From the NCBI GenBank assembly GCA_023954715.1, contig JAGSHD010000005.1, forward strand, positions 186,001 to 250,000: DNA of 64,000 nt, read 5' to 3'. Origin of the DNA: Candidatus Cloacimonadota bacterium (GTDB taxonomy: Bacteria > Muiribacteriota > UBA6191). Below, one piece after another: positions 26,811 through 36,093 of this stretch (the first letter of the stretch is position 1; every line of letters begins with the position of its first letter). A model generated the notes under the pieces. The model saw only the letters and a program-made list of their open reading frames with translations, ran no database searches and was not told the DNA's origin. The translations under genes were made by a program, and so were the position numbers.

Positions 26811-28543
26811 ATACAACCGTCCTCATGGGATATTAAAGCAGACCTAGCTTTTTTGTAGGGAACTACACTAAACAAAACTAAAGAGAGTAAACCAATCAGA
26901 ATAGATAGGGCTGCTATAGATAGATGATATGTGCTTATATCAGCCAAACGTACGTAGTGTTTATAGGCCAAATAAATTGGAAACCCTTGAGAGCTTAAAA
27001 ATATGAACATAAAACTCAAAGAGGCTATCATGTAAAAGGTTCCACCAAAACTCATAAAAATTTTATTCAAATTTTCTGCTCTATAATTAGGAAACAGTGC
27101 TCCAAAGGATATGGCAAGCAGTGAGTTCACAAAACATACAATACTGATATTGATCGCGTTGATAACAAACAACCACCAAGGCACGTCTAAGATATAATTA
27201 GCAAGTAGGGTCATTGCATTGCCAATCACTAATATAAAAGGGGTAAAAAACGTGAACTTTTTATAAAGAAGATCAGACATAGAAAAAGGAGAAGCCTTTA
27301 AAATCCAAAAAGCTGGTCCTTCTAAACTGATTGATGGATACAAAAATCTCATGGAAATAGAAGTAGTGATAAAGCCTACAAATGCCACGTTCAAAAATGA
27401 TATAAAGCGAGCCACATTGTATATGGATAGTTTGTCTAAATGAAGTAGGTTAATATTATATAAATATAGTCCTACCATGGCGAAAATCAAAAATATTTGT
27501 GACCAAAGTTCGGGGTTTCTAAAAAATAGAATAAAATCTTTTTTATGAATTGGATTTAGATGAAGTGGTAGCTGGCTATAAAATGAGCTAGTATTTTGTT
27601 TAGAGTCTTGTTCCAGGACGCCTTGAGAAGACGTCTCTTGGCTCTTGCACCAGGCTGTGTAAAAAAATAATTTTCCTAATAAGTTGACCAAAAACAGCAG
27701 AAAAAAACCCGTACCAAAAAGATAGACGGCAGGCTCAAATAGTAGTTGAGATTGATTAGTAAAGCTCGAGATTGCAATTTTGGAGAGCCATGTAGATGGC
27801 AAATGTTGATAAAATGGAATTTGAAGATTACTTATAAAAGTTTGGATTTCATGGATACCGTTAATTTGAAAGAGTTTTTCAGGCTGTAGCACCCGCAGTA
27901 AAACCAAAATAATAGTAAGAAAAAAAACAGACATAAACTGAAAAACACGTTTTGAGCGTTTTATAGGGAAGTATCTAGCGGTTATAAGAGCAAATGAAAC
28001 ACCAAGAGAGGCAGGAATCATCAAAAAGGGAATGAGAGCCAAGAAGAATGGAAATAAAGACGAATACGCAACCTGATAGTTTTGCACATAGGCTAGCAAC
28101 ACAGGGAAAAAGAAAAAGAAACTCATCCAAGAAGAAGAAAAGCCAGCTTCGAAAAAGCGTATTTGAAATATTTGATAAGGTGAGATAGGACTAGAGATTA
28201 ATAGCTCTGTATCTTTAGAAAGAAAAATATGCGAAATTGATGAAATTACATTAGAAAACATCAATAAAAAAAAGATAGATAAAATCACCATAGATAATAA
28301 TCTTTCTTTGATGAGGTTGCCTACAGAAATAACCGAACTGGCAAGATCTAAAGCACTACCATAATTTTCTGTGCCGTTGAGTGTATCCAGTTTTTTTAAT
28401 AATGAGAAAGTGCCAAAGTAAATCATAACTAATACTAAAACTAGAAATGAGCCAAAGATAAGCCACTGGGCAAAGTTTTTTCCGTTTGAGGAGTTTACAA
28501 AAGAACGAAATCGATTTCGGAAAATCAAATGTCGTAGGTTCAT
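26807..28543 (-). CDS. Large ABC-2-type permease
   Basis: 578 residues with about twelve membrane helices (for example WLIFGSFLVLVLVMIYFGTF, LSMVILSIFFLLMFSNVI and SILIGLLSLVLFSVVPY). It looks like a full-size, two-fold permease of the ABC exporter type that works with a single ATPase. The segment FLSKDTELLISSPISPYQIF near residues 108-127 is the amphipathic coupling element ('sxdlelLlalPvs') typical of these permeases, and a second stretch, SLEGPAFWILKASPFS, lies near residue 400. It is co-translated with the downstream ATPase. Substrate is unknown. Confidence 0.85.
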   Translation of the reverse strand: MNLRHLIFRNRFRSFVNSSNGKNFAQWLIFGSFLVLVLVMIYFGTFSLLKKLDTLNGTENYGSALDLASSVISVGNLIKERLLSMVILSIFFLLMFSNVISSISHIFLSKDTELLISSPISPYQIFQIRFFEAGFSSSWMSFFFFFPVLLAYVQNYQVAYSSLFPFFLALIPFLMIPASLGVSFALITARYFPIKRSKRVFQFMSVFFLTIILVLLRVLQPEKLFQINGIHEIQTFISNLQIPFYQHLPSTWLSKIAISSFTNQSQLLFEPAVYLFGTGFFLLFLVNLLGKLFFYTAWCKSQETSSQGVLEQDSKQNTSSFYSQLPLHLNPIHKKDFILFFRNPELWSQIFLIFAMVGLYLYNINLLHLDKLSIYNVARFISFLNVAFVGFITTSISMRFLYPSISLEGPAFWILKASPFSMSDLLYKKFTFFTPFILVIGNAMTLLANYILDVPWWLFVINAINISIVCFVNSLLAISFGALFPNYRAENLNKIFMSFGGTFYMIASLSFMFIFLSSQGFPIYLAYKHYVRLADISTYHLSIAALSILIGLLSLVLFSVVPYKKARSALISHEDGCI

Positions 28544-28866
28544 AATGATGCTTTCATGAGTTATGGTGATTTAAGTGGCTTTAAGTAAGAAATGTATTAC
28601 TAAACGATTTACCTTCAATCTATCAAATATATACGTAAAGTCTTATGAATGCAAAAGGCAGAACTACAAATTTTTCTATAGGCAAGAGGGCTGAAGAGCA
28701 ATTTATTTTAGGATATGAAAATAGCTTTTGAAAAACCATTGAAAATCACTAAGAAAATTTGTATAAATATTATAACTGTTTTAGGCAATTATCTAGGTAT
28801 ATTGCTAAATGTAAAGTTTTTGAAGAGAAAAATCTTAAACAGTTACAACTATAGTGGGAGATAAAT
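28544..28866. other. Divergent intergenic region, nothing recognised
   Basis: 323 AT-rich bases between the leftward permease and the rightward thioredoxin-like gene. It ends in a GGGAGAT ribosome-binding site at 28857-28863. No gene, repeat or clear promoter was found. Confidence 0.4.
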
Positions 28867-29361
28867 ATGAAAAAGATTTTAATGATCGTAGCCATGTTAG
28901 TGGGAAGCATTAGCGCCCTTCAAGCGATGGATGTTACTGAACAAGTGGGGCAAAGATTTGTAGACTTTAGCTTATATGATATCAATGGTGAAATTGTAGA
29001 GTCTGATGTTCATCGTAAAGATAAGATAGTTGTAATGAAGATAGGGCAATTATCCTGTCCAATATGCTCTGAAGTATTATCAACATTAGGTAAGATTGAC
29101 AAAGAATACCAAAAAAAAGGTGTCGCTTTTATTGATGTTACATTTGATGAAGATGTTTCTGAGTTAAAAAAACATGCAGATGAGTATGATGTTGATTTTC
29201 CGACTCTGATTGATGGTAATGGTGATTTAGCTACTTATTACGATATTAACCCAATTCCAGTGACTATTTTTGCGTCAAAAGAGGGTAAAATAATCCGATA
29301 TGTGATTGGTAGACTTTCTGAAGAAGAAATTAGAAATACCTTAGATGAGGCATTAAAATAA
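28867..29361 (+). CDS. Exported thioredoxin-like / TlpA-family protein
   Basis: 164 residues. The signal peptide MKKILMIVAMLVGSISALQA is followed by an AhpC/TSA-TlpA-like thioredoxin domain. Fold markers: RFVDFSLYDINGE, the redox motif SCPIC near residues 58-62, a DVTFDED loop, and the cis-Pro strand PIPVTIFAS near 130. TlpA/ResA-type proteins reduce or shuffle disulfides in the periplasm, for example during cytochrome c maturation. The heme lipoprotein elsewhere in the window would need such a pathway, but no direct link is visible. GGGAGAT precedes the ATG. The following region holds a 23-base dispersed repeat. Confidence 0.85.
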   Translation: MKKILMIVAMLVGSISALQAMDVTEQVGQRFVDFSLYDINGEIVESDVHRKDKIVVMKIGQLSCPICSEVLSTLGKIDKEYQKKGVAFIDVTFDEDVSELKKHADEYDVDFPTLIDGNGDLATYYDINPIPVTIFASKEGKIIRYVIGRLSEEEIRNTLDEALK

Positions 29362-29503
29362 GATTCGCTCCGGCTTTGCCGATATGTATATATAGTTTTA
29401 AAAATGTAATTATTCAGGCGGCCTCTTCGATAAAAGGAGAGCAGCATACAAATTTTTCGTTATTGATGTACCTAGATGGCATCAACCTATGAAAACAAGT
29501 TGC

Positions 29504-29526
29504 AAAACTATAGCTGAATAGTTACT
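29504..29526. repeat. 23-base dispersed repeat, copy 1
   Basis: This copy starts AAAACTATAGCTGAATAG and ends TTACT. It is identical to 33194-33216 and, with one mismatch, extends a few bases further left. The core AACTAT-AGCTGA-ATAGTT is a small inverted repeat. It lies in a 256-base gap between two rightward genes. Confidence 0.7.
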
Positions 29527-29617
29527 AAAAAATTGTGGATGACATAAAGTCTTAAACTTGACTTTGTGATAATAATTAACTTTACAAACTAGATTAGTGG
29601 TTTAAGCGGACTTAGCG

Positions 29618-30634
29618 ATGAAACTATTTTTTCATATATTGTTTTTAACTTCTTTAGTGTCCTTGGATGCAAAGGACTTCCAGCATTTTTTTTTAAGAGA
29701 GTTTGTTAGAGAGCGGGATCGAGAGCCAGTTTTTGTTAATGCTAAATCAACAGATCCGAACTATTTGGATCAGCCAGTTTTTAAAGAAGAAGAGCAACTA
29801 GACTTCTTCTCTTATCAGCAAAAGCTTGCCCCCGTTTACTTTCGAGATGAAAGGCTTAACGAAAAGTATTATTATGACTCGAAAGTTCGAGGTCATGAAA
29901 AAATTTTAGTTTTACTGTTTGGGACCTTATGGGATCCAGATACTATAGAAAACTTAAAGGTCATGGCTAATTTAATGAATCATTATTCCCAAGATAAGTT
30001 AGCAGACAAATATTTGATTGATGAATTTCACAGAAAGTTCAAATCGACCATAAAAACGGGTACGAGTAGGCTCGAGTTAGATGATCTACTTGAACATGGG
30101 ATTGTGGAACGAAAAAAGCTGATTGGTTTAGAAACAGCACACTTTGGGGCGAATTATTATTTTCCGGCCAACTTTTTTGTGCAAGCACGAGAGATTTACC
30201 AAGTTATGGCAAATAACAAATATTATAGCAATGTTGCATTTGCATTTGTGGCTATCTCTGGAGAAGAGTCAGAAGCGCAGGCGATTTTGAAAGATGAAAA
30301 AGTTCCTTTTCCATTTTTAAATGATTATTTAGGTGAAGTTTCTGATCAATACGTAACTAACAGAGTACCCATGCTTATGATCATTGAGCCAAGTGATCGA
30401 ATAGCTTACCAAGGTGAAGTCATTGGCTATCGTAAAACTAAGGCTAAGATAGATCGATTACTTTTAGATGTTTATGAGCGTATTAGTCGCAGAAAAGTAG
30501 AAGAAAATAAAAAGCGAAGATTAATGGCATACCAACAAAAACTTGAAGATGACTTGTATAAAAAGAGGCAAGCAATTGCCAAACTTGAAAAAGAAGCAGC
30601 TAAAAAGCAAAGAGAAACAAGTTTTCGAAGGTAA
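29618..30634 (+). CDS. Exported cysteine-free thioredoxin-fold-like protein
   Basis: 338 residues. After a short signal peptide (MKLFFHILFLTSLVSLDA) comes a central domain with thioredoxin-like landmarks: KILVLLFGTLWDPDTIENL (where WCxxC would be), FVAISGEESEAQAI, and a cis-Pro-like NRVPMLMIIEPS before AYQGEVIGY. The whole protein has no cysteine, so it cannot be a redox enzyme; it may be a chaperone-like or structural descendant. An extra helical insertion fills residues about 115-190. The C-terminal 50 residues form a Lys/Arg/Glu-rich coiled coil. The assignment rests on pattern only. It follows a genuine CxxC thioredoxin-like gene by 256 bases. Confidence 0.55.
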   Translation: MKLFFHILFLTSLVSLDAKDFQHFFLREFVRERDREPVFVNAKSTDPNYLDQPVFKEEEQLDFFSYQQKLAPVYFRDERLNEKYYYDSKVRGHEKILVLLFGTLWDPDTIENLKVMANLMNHYSQDKLADKYLIDEFHRKFKSTIKTGTSRLELDDLLEHGIVERKKLIGLETAHFGANYYFPANFFVQAREIYQVMANNKYYSNVAFAFVAISGEESEAQAILKDEKVPFPFLNDYLGEVSDQYVTNRVPMLMIIEPSDRIAYQGEVIGYRKTKAKIDRLLLDVYERISRRKVEENKKRRLMAYQQKLEDDLYKKRQAIAKLEKEAAKKQRETSFRR

Positions 30635-30796
30635 TTATACTAATATTATATTTCTTAGCTGTCCCCAAAATCAAAAGATAATTACTCCAACTCACACTGT
30701 ACATTGAATAAAGTGAAGCCCCATCGGTAAACTCTTAATTACTTCAACCAAGCTATAGAGGAATCTATAAACCATGTATTTAATGGTATTAGGGCA

Positions 30797-30829
30797 AAAA
30801 AAAACACACTACATTGAGTGTGTTTTTTT
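30797..30829 (-). terminator. Terminator of the metalloprotease gene
   Basis: AAAAAACACACT (to 30810) pairs with AGTGTGTTTTTT (from 30817) around a 6-base loop. A-runs and T-runs flank both sides, so it could work in either direction; it lies 12 bases past the protease stop codon. Confidence 0.9.
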
Positions 30830-30840
30830 GTTATTTAAGA

Positions 30841-32472
30841 TTACTCATCATAAAGAGTATTAAATTTTTCTTTTTCTTCAGCGGCTTTAGCAGTGTCTTG
30901 TGCTTTGATTCCTCGTCTTAAAAAGACTTTCAAAATGTCTTTTCTGTACTTCCCTTTAAATCTTGTAGCATCAGCAGAAAGAATAGCAGTTAATCCATCT
31001 CGAAAGATAGCGTCTTCAGGTAGAAAGCTTAATGAATGGTAAACTAGAGTATCTGTTGTTTTGCGACCAAGTTTTTTCCAAAGATCCCAAAGGGTAGCTC
31101 CCCATAACTCACCATCAGCGTGAACTTCTTGCTCTAAATCATCAGGGAAAATTTTAGCATTCTTAAGGGTTCTTAGATAACCTTCTTCAGAGTAGGCACT
31201 TGAATCCCACTCACCAATGTTTGGATCACCAAAAAAACTAGCTGCAAAGTAATCTCCGAATCCTTCGTGCATGGCTCCACCTTGAGATCCCCAACCACCT
31301 TGTAGACCAGATAATGCATCTACTAAAGAATGTCCGTACTCGTGAAGAACAATATCAGCGTCATGAGCATCTGGGATTCCACCATCACCAAAGAATAGTT
31401 CTTTTTGTTGAGGGTTATAAAAGGAGTTGTCATCATCGTTAAAGTGAACAGTAGCCTTTATTTTATTTTTTGGTAGTTTAACTCCCAAAGTTTTTAAATA
31501 ATCATAAAAGTGAGTGATATGGTAATAAACCATTACTTCATCATAATGAGGATTATCTCTTTTAAAGAAGAACTCACCGTTGCCTGATTTAGCTTTTGTT
31601 CCTTGCTTATTTTCAATATGGCAAGATTCACCTTGTAGCGAGTTGGATTGGTCTAGCTTATCTAAAGTAACAAGTTTAACTTTCTTATTTACTCCATAAG
31701 ACGGACTATGAACCCAGCCTTTGGCATCACCTAAAGGGTCTATAACAGGCTTTTCATTTGTACTTTCATCAACGATCTCAACCTTTTTCTCTAGGTTTTC
31801 TGAATTTGATTTAGCAAACTTATAGTTTGGTTGATGTAAAATATGATTAAATTTGGCGTGAATGTTTCCGTCTTTTGCTTCTATAAGATAGACAAAAGAT
31901 CCAAGTGGTCTTTGTGAAAAGATCTCTATTTTATATCCACGAACTATTTTATCACCCTTAACGATATAAATATCTTTTGCTTTAGGTGTATTTTCGATGT
32001 GACTACTGTTTAAATCCAAAAGGGCAATTTTGATCGCTTCATTGGACTTAATAATAACAATATTATCCACATCTACTTCATCAAGGTTGATGTAGTTTCC
32101 GTTCATAAGCAAAACAGACTGATCTTGTTTCATATGGATTTTAACTTGCTGAGCGTAGATTTCGATTCCTTCATACTTTTGTGAGAAAACTACGTGGGTA
32201 GATGAATCCGTCTCAGAAATATCTTCCATTTCTAGATCTTCTGTATCATAGGCAGATTGTTGGAAGTTAGAAAAATACCCCAATTGAGATTTTTGAGATA
32301 GAATAAAGTCTCTAGCTACTTCTTCTGGAGTTTTTGCTGCAGCTGTAAAAGACAGAAACTGCTGAACAGGAGGGGTTGCATTCGGTTGGAAAAAAGAAAC
32401 TTTCCGACTGTTTGCATTAACATTATGCAATGATATAAGTGAACATATAGCAAAAATACCAAGTTTTTTCAT
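30841..32472 (-). CDS. Secreted zinc metalloprotease with FTP propeptide (M4/M36-like)
   Basis: 543 residues. The signal peptide MKKLGIFAICSLISLHNVNA is followed by a propeptide with the FTP pattern (HVVFSQKYEGIEIYAQQVKI near residues 90-109) that normally inhibits and chaperones the protease. The catalytic site is HEYGH near residue 375, with a downstream third ligand in AMHEGFGDYFAASF near 400, as in gluzincins. The GMHEGxxDF style is closer to M36 fungalysin than to classic thermolysin. It should degrade external proteins or peptides. The gene is monocistronic with its own terminator and diverges from rlmH. Subfamily placement is uncertain. Confidence 0.85.
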   Translation of the reverse strand: MKKLGIFAICSLISLHNVNANSRKVSFFQPNATPPVQQFLSFTAAAKTPEEVARDFILSQKSQLGYFSNFQQSAYDTEDLEMEDISETDSSTHVVFSQKYEGIEIYAQQVKIHMKQDQSVLLMNGNYINLDEVDVDNIVIIKSNEAIKIALLDLNSSHIENTPKAKDIYIVKGDKIVRGYKIEIFSQRPLGSFVYLIEAKDGNIHAKFNHILHQPNYKFAKSNSENLEKKVEIVDESTNEKPVIDPLGDAKGWVHSPSYGVNKKVKLVTLDKLDQSNSLQGESCHIENKQGTKAKSGNGEFFFKRDNPHYDEVMVYYHITHFYDYLKTLGVKLPKNKIKATVHFNDDDNSFYNPQQKELFFGDGGIPDAHDADIVLHEYGHSLVDALSGLQGGWGSQGGAMHEGFGDYFAASFFGDPNIGEWDSSAYSEEGYLRTLKNAKIFPDDLEQEVHADGELWGATLWDLWKKLGRKTTDTLVYHSLSFLPEDAIFRDGLTAILSADATRFKGKYRKDILKVFLRRGIKAQDTAKAAEEKEKFNTLYDE

Positions 32473-32700
32473 TAAATTCTCCTGCTCAAAATTAGGCTAA
32501 ACACGCCTACATATATACTTATTAGAGAGTATATAGTTAGTATTACGGAATTTCAGTCTAAGAAGTTTCATTAAAGTTGCAAGGGTTGGAAAAAAATAAT
32601 TATCATTTGGATAATTGTTGCTTTTGGGTTTACACTGAATTTACTTAGTTAAACTGGCTTTAATAAAGCGAAATAATCAGCAAATATTATATGGGAAATT

Positions 32701-33165
32701 ATGAAGATTACGATTTTATCTATTGGAAAAATGAAAGAGCCTTATAGTGGCCTGTCTTCTGTATATGAAAAGAGAATTAAAAAAGGTAACAATTTTTTAG
32801 TTAAGGAGTTAGTCCCTAAAAAGAAACTAAGAGATGAACAGCAGCGAGATGCAGAAAATGCTTTGATTTTAAGTGAGTTGGCTAAAGCCTCTTCAAGTTC
32901 TTTTATCATAGCTTTAGATAAAGAGGGAGTATTCATTACCAGTGAAAAGTTTGCCGCTCATTTTGAGGCATGGGGGAACCAATCCAAAGAGTTAGTTTTT
33001 TTGATTGGTGGTTCTATGGGCTTATCAAAAGAGATTTTAGCTAAATCCCATTTAAAGCTATCTTTTTCTAAAATGACCTTTCCTCACATGCTGTTTAGAG
33101 TCATGTTAGAAGAGCAAATTTATAGGGCATTGAGTATTTTGTCCAATGAGCCGTATCACAAATAG
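32701..33165 (+). CDS. rlmH: 23S rRNA pseudouridine-1915 N3-methyltransferase RlmH
   Basis: 154 residues, the normal RlmH size, of the SPOUT class. MKITILSIGKMKEPY opens the fold. The SAM-binding trefoil knot shows FIIALDKEG, LVFLIGGSMGLSKEIL and FSKMTFPHMLFRVMLEEQIY, ending in the invariant-type YRALSILSNEPYHK tail. It methylates a pseudouridine in helix 69 of 23S rRNA after subunit joining. It lies alone, divergent from the protease gene and convergent with the radical SAM gene; a copy of the 23-base repeat sits in the convergent gap. Confidence 0.96.
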   Translation: MKITILSIGKMKEPYSGLSSVYEKRIKKGNNFLVKELVPKKKLRDEQQRDAENALILSELAKASSSSFIIALDKEGVFITSEKFAAHFEAWGNQSKELVFLIGGSMGLSKEILAKSHLKLSFSKMTFPHMLFRVMLEEQIYRALSILSNEPYHK

Positions 33166-33193
33166 TTGTAATCACCCTTTGTGAATAAATTGA

Positions 33194-33216
33194 AAAACTA
33201 TAGCTGAATAGTTACT
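33194..33216. repeat. 23-base dispersed repeat, copy 2
   Basis: Identical to 29504-29526 and in the same orientation. It fills most of the 59-base gap between the convergent ends of rlmH and the radical SAM gene. The inverted core could form a small hairpin. Confidence 0.7.
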
Positions 33217-33224
33217 TATAATCT

Positions 33225-34988
33225 TCATTTAAGCATTTTTTCGTGGTGAGAAATATATAAAAGATGGGTTGAGTCCTGTAAACAATTTAGTTCTAATAGA
33301 TTGATGTCTGTTTTATGGTTTGTGTTAAATACCCCTCGTAGTTTTTTAATGGAGTCATCAACAAAAGACTGAACATCATTACTACTAAGCCCATTGTGGA
33401 GTTTCCACTTGGTGATACCTATGTCTAGCTCTCCTTGAGGAAATACTTCAATTTGCAGCTTATCTCTGAGGGTGTAGGCTTCAGAGTTGATATACACGGT
33501 GTAGCAAAATAAATCAGCAGAGAAGAATACGGAGTCTAGCTTATCTTGGAATGATATAAGCTTTTCAATCGTTTGATCTAATGACTTTGGCGTCTCTCCT
33601 GGAAACCCTAGCAGTAAAAAAAGATGTACAGGTAAGTTTTCTTGTTTGAATAATGTAAGGCATTTTTCCACAGAGTCATTGGGACGAAACTTTTTCATAT
33701 TTCTTAAAACAAGTGGGTCAAAAGACTCTAGTCCCATCCACATTTTTTTAAGACCGGCTTTTTTCCAAAGAGAAATGCGACCTTCTTTTAATAATGCAGT
33801 AGAAAAATAGCTATAACATATAAATTCAATTTTGTGTGTCGATTCAAGTAGATTTTGAGATATTTCATCCATCTCTAAGGGTAGGATCATTTCATCAATA
33901 AAGTAAATATACGGAGTTTGATAGTCTTTAGAAAGGGCAAGAATTGAGTTTACTAAGCTTTTTATATGTGGGCTTTCTCGATTTTTGTTTTCGGATTCCA
34001 TGAATACAGGGTGTTCACAAAAAATGCATTTGCCATAAATACATCCTCGACGAATTTGAAAAGGAAGCACAATGTCTGGACTAAAATATCGATCTAGATT
34101 TAAATCACTAAAGTCAGGGTTATGGTGATTGGTAACAGGCGGGGTCTTTGATTCATATATTGTATCTTTGCTTAGAAGGCTAGTTGATGAGCCTAGATTG
34201 CCTTGTAAAAGTGAGAGCAAATTAAATTCTCCTTCAAAGAAAGAAAAATAATCTACAATGGCCATAAAGTTTTGTTTGAGTAAATCTCTTTTAGGAAAAA
34301 GTCTTGTGATATAGCTTCCTCCCATGATTATATCTCCAAGATACCCATTTTTTTTAAGTAAGTATGCCAAGGTTAAAGCAGAGTGAAACTGACCTCGAGT
34401 AGAAGCATTGATACCAATGACTTTTACTTTAAAGTCTAATAAAGAGACTTGTTCTTGTAAAAACTTATAAAATAAATTTTTTGAAGAGGATTTTATGTTT
34501 CTTAGTAGTTTTTTTGGACTGTGAACACCATCGTGAGGGTAGTAGACCTCAAAAGAAAAAATACTATCTCCATATTGCAAACAGGCCAGGCGATAAAAGA
34601 AATGAATATTTTTTTTACTTTCTAAAAATAGGTCTTGTTGGTAGAAATCTTTGTTATTGAAAACTTCAATACTCTTTGATAACTGCCTTAGCTGTTCTTT
34701 TCCAAACTGTAGTGCATAATTTAAAAAGGGGAGTTTTTTTCTTTCGTGAGAGAAGAGCTGATCCTTGTCTTGTAAGTCAATCAAGTGACAAATAGCCCAT
34801 TTTAAGTTTTCTTCTGCTCTCGTTGGCTCTAAAAAGTAGTGAAAGGCCTCTAGATTAAAATCATAGATTTTAGAGTGATAACCATGATCTTTAATAAATG
34901 ACTTCAGTTGAGGTAGTGCTAAAAACGGCTGTCCAGGATGGAAGCCGGGAGGAAAAATAAGACTACAGTCATGAGTAAACTCGGGCAT
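33225..34988 (-). CDS. B12-binding-type radical SAM protein
   Basis: 587 residues. The N-terminal about 270 residues fit a cobalamin-binding Rossmann domain (FPPGFHPGQPFLALPQLKSF at the start, then VKVIGINASTRGQ, AYLLKKNGY and IIMGGSYITR). The radical SAM core starts near residue 310 with RRGCIYGKCIFCEH, a Cx4Cx2C cluster motif instead of the usual Cx3Cx2C. It continues with IYFIDEMILP and KMWMGLESFDPLVLRNMKK and ends near 500. Class-B-like proteins of this type methylate or rearrange lipids, peptides or antibiotics; the substrate is unknown. Its ATG overlaps the TAA of the upstream membrane protein gene by one base, so the two are co-expressed. Confidence 0.85.
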   Translation of the reverse strand: MPEFTHDCSLIFPPGFHPGQPFLALPQLKSFIKDHGYHSKIYDFNLEAFHYFLEPTRAEENLKWAICHLIDLQDKDQLFSHERKKLPFLNYALQFGKEQLRQLSKSIEVFNNKDFYQQDLFLESKKNIHFFYRLACLQYGDSIFSFEVYYPHDGVHSPKKLLRNIKSSSKNLFYKFLQEQVSLLDFKVKVIGINASTRGQFHSALTLAYLLKKNGYLGDIIMGGSYITRLFPKRDLLKQNFMAIVDYFSFFEGEFNLLSLLQGNLGSSTSLLSKDTIYESKTPPVTNHHNPDFSDLNLDRYFSPDIVLPFQIRRGCIYGKCIFCEHPVFMESENKNRESPHIKSLVNSILALSKDYQTPYIYFIDEMILPLEMDEISQNLLESTHKIEFICYSYFSTALLKEGRISLWKKAGLKKMWMGLESFDPLVLRNMKKFRPNDSVEKCLTLFKQENLPVHLFLLLGFPGETPKSLDQTIEKLISFQDKLDSVFFSADLFCYTVYINSEAYTLRDKLQIEVFPQGELDIGITKWKLHNGLSSNDVQSFVDDSIKKLRGVFNTNHKTDINLLELNCLQDSTHLLYISHHEKMLK

Positions 34989-35764
34989 TACTTGTTTTTA
35001 GGTAAAACAAATACAAAAAAGATCATACTAAAAACTAGTATGGCTAATCCAAATACCTTTTTATTCTTTTCTATGAGTCCAGCCTCACTATTTTGTACTT
35101 CTGAAAGTAGATTCACAGAATAACTAGGTAAGATTGCTTCTTTGATTGTTTTTTGAGTTTTTGGTATGGGACTCGCCATTTGACGTTGGTAAGAAAGCTC
35201 TTGTTTTATTCTCATATCTTTCTTGATTTGTGAAAAAAGAGTAAGATTTTGCTTTGTATAAGGTTGATCCCATTCTAGACTTATAAAGCCATCTTTATGT
35301 AAAAATACTAGTTTCATAAACTGCCAATAAGGAGCATCATTTTTAGTAATAAGAAAACTTAAACTATAGATGTGGTTGTAGTCATCATAGGCAGGAGCTT
35401 CTTTCCAAGTAAAGTCATAACTTTCTTTTGATTTTTCATCATCAGAAAAGCTGATATTTAATCTTTTTTGATAGTATGTTATGAGCTGATCTTTTATATA
35501 AGAGGACTCTACATTTAATAATACTTTACTAGAAATTGGTCCATTAAGATTGTCTTGATAGCTTACAGCAGCAGTTGAACTCGTTGTATTAAAAAGAAAA
35601 ACAGAGTCAAATAAGTCGAGTCCTTTGATATGAAAGTCTTGTAACTGGTCTTTATACTGATGGGCAGGGGTAAGTGTTTCAAAGTTTAGCTTACTTTGAA
35701 GTTTTGACTCTAGCGCTTGGAAGGATGGAGCTAGAATGAATAGAAGTATAATGAGACGATACAT
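34988..35764 (-). CDS. Exported membrane-anchored protein of unknown function
   Basis: 258 residues with an N-terminal signal peptide (MYRLIILLFILAPSFQALES) and a C-terminal membrane helix (FGLAILVFSMIFFVFVLP) followed by PKNK. The body would thus face the periplasm with a short cytoplasmic tail, like a sortase-independent anchor. The middle contains alternating strands and an acidic/aromatic segment (WQFMKLVFLHKDGFISLEW), with no family recognised. It is translationally coupled (TAATG) to the radical SAM gene, which suggests a shared job, perhaps as substrate or partner. A 329-base gap precedes it. Confidence 0.65.
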   Translation of the reverse strand: MYRLIILLFILAPSFQALESKLQSKLNFETLTPAHQYKDQLQDFHIKGLDLFDSVFLFNTTSSTAAVSYQDNLNGPISSKVLLNVESSYIKDQLITYYQKRLNISFSDDEKSKESYDFTWKEAPAYDDYNHIYSLSFLITKNDAPYWQFMKLVFLHKDGFISLEWDQPYTKQNLTLFSQIKKDMRIKQELSYQRQMASPIPKTQKTIKEAILPSYSVNLLSEVQNSEAGLIEKNKKVFGLAILVFSMIFFVFVLPKNK

Positions 35765-36093
35765 ACTTTTTGTTCCTTTTTGCTTATATTTGTTCTAAAG
35801 TATATCTAAAGTATAAGTCTTTTTGAACAAATGAACTAATTTGAATTGTTTTGAAAACTACGAGCTAGTTTGTTTTGCCAAAGTTTATATTTGTTTGCCC
35901 AAATGCAAATGGTTTTCTTGTTTTGGGTTCATAACCATACAGTTCAAAACGCAGTTTTGATAAAGCTTTTTGGGCTTTTTGCTTTTCCGTACAACGGGAA
36001 AACCAATTCTGAATGGATATATACTAAATTGAATTGTTTGAAGAGGCAATGGAATCTTCAAATTAAAATTGACAATATTGAAAGTGTAAAATT
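35765..36093. other. Divergent intergenic region, no gene recognised
   Basis: 329 bases between the leftward membrane protein and the rightward DUF3084-like gene. A plus-strand frame from 35870 is open for 79 codons, but its content (Cys/Phe/Trp/Asn scatter) is not protein-like, so I do not call it. Confidence 0.4.

Noticed and set aside
8740-28543. Three ABC exporters as one duplicated system
   Set aside because: The ATPases share only general motifs, the permeases differ in size and fold, and gene orders differ, so they are separate systems.
30692-30775. Minus-strand 27-codon frame (MVYRFLYSLVEVIKSLPMGL...) past the protease terminator
   Set aside because: No ribosome-binding site; short and between two transcription units; could be a gene remnant but nothing supports it.
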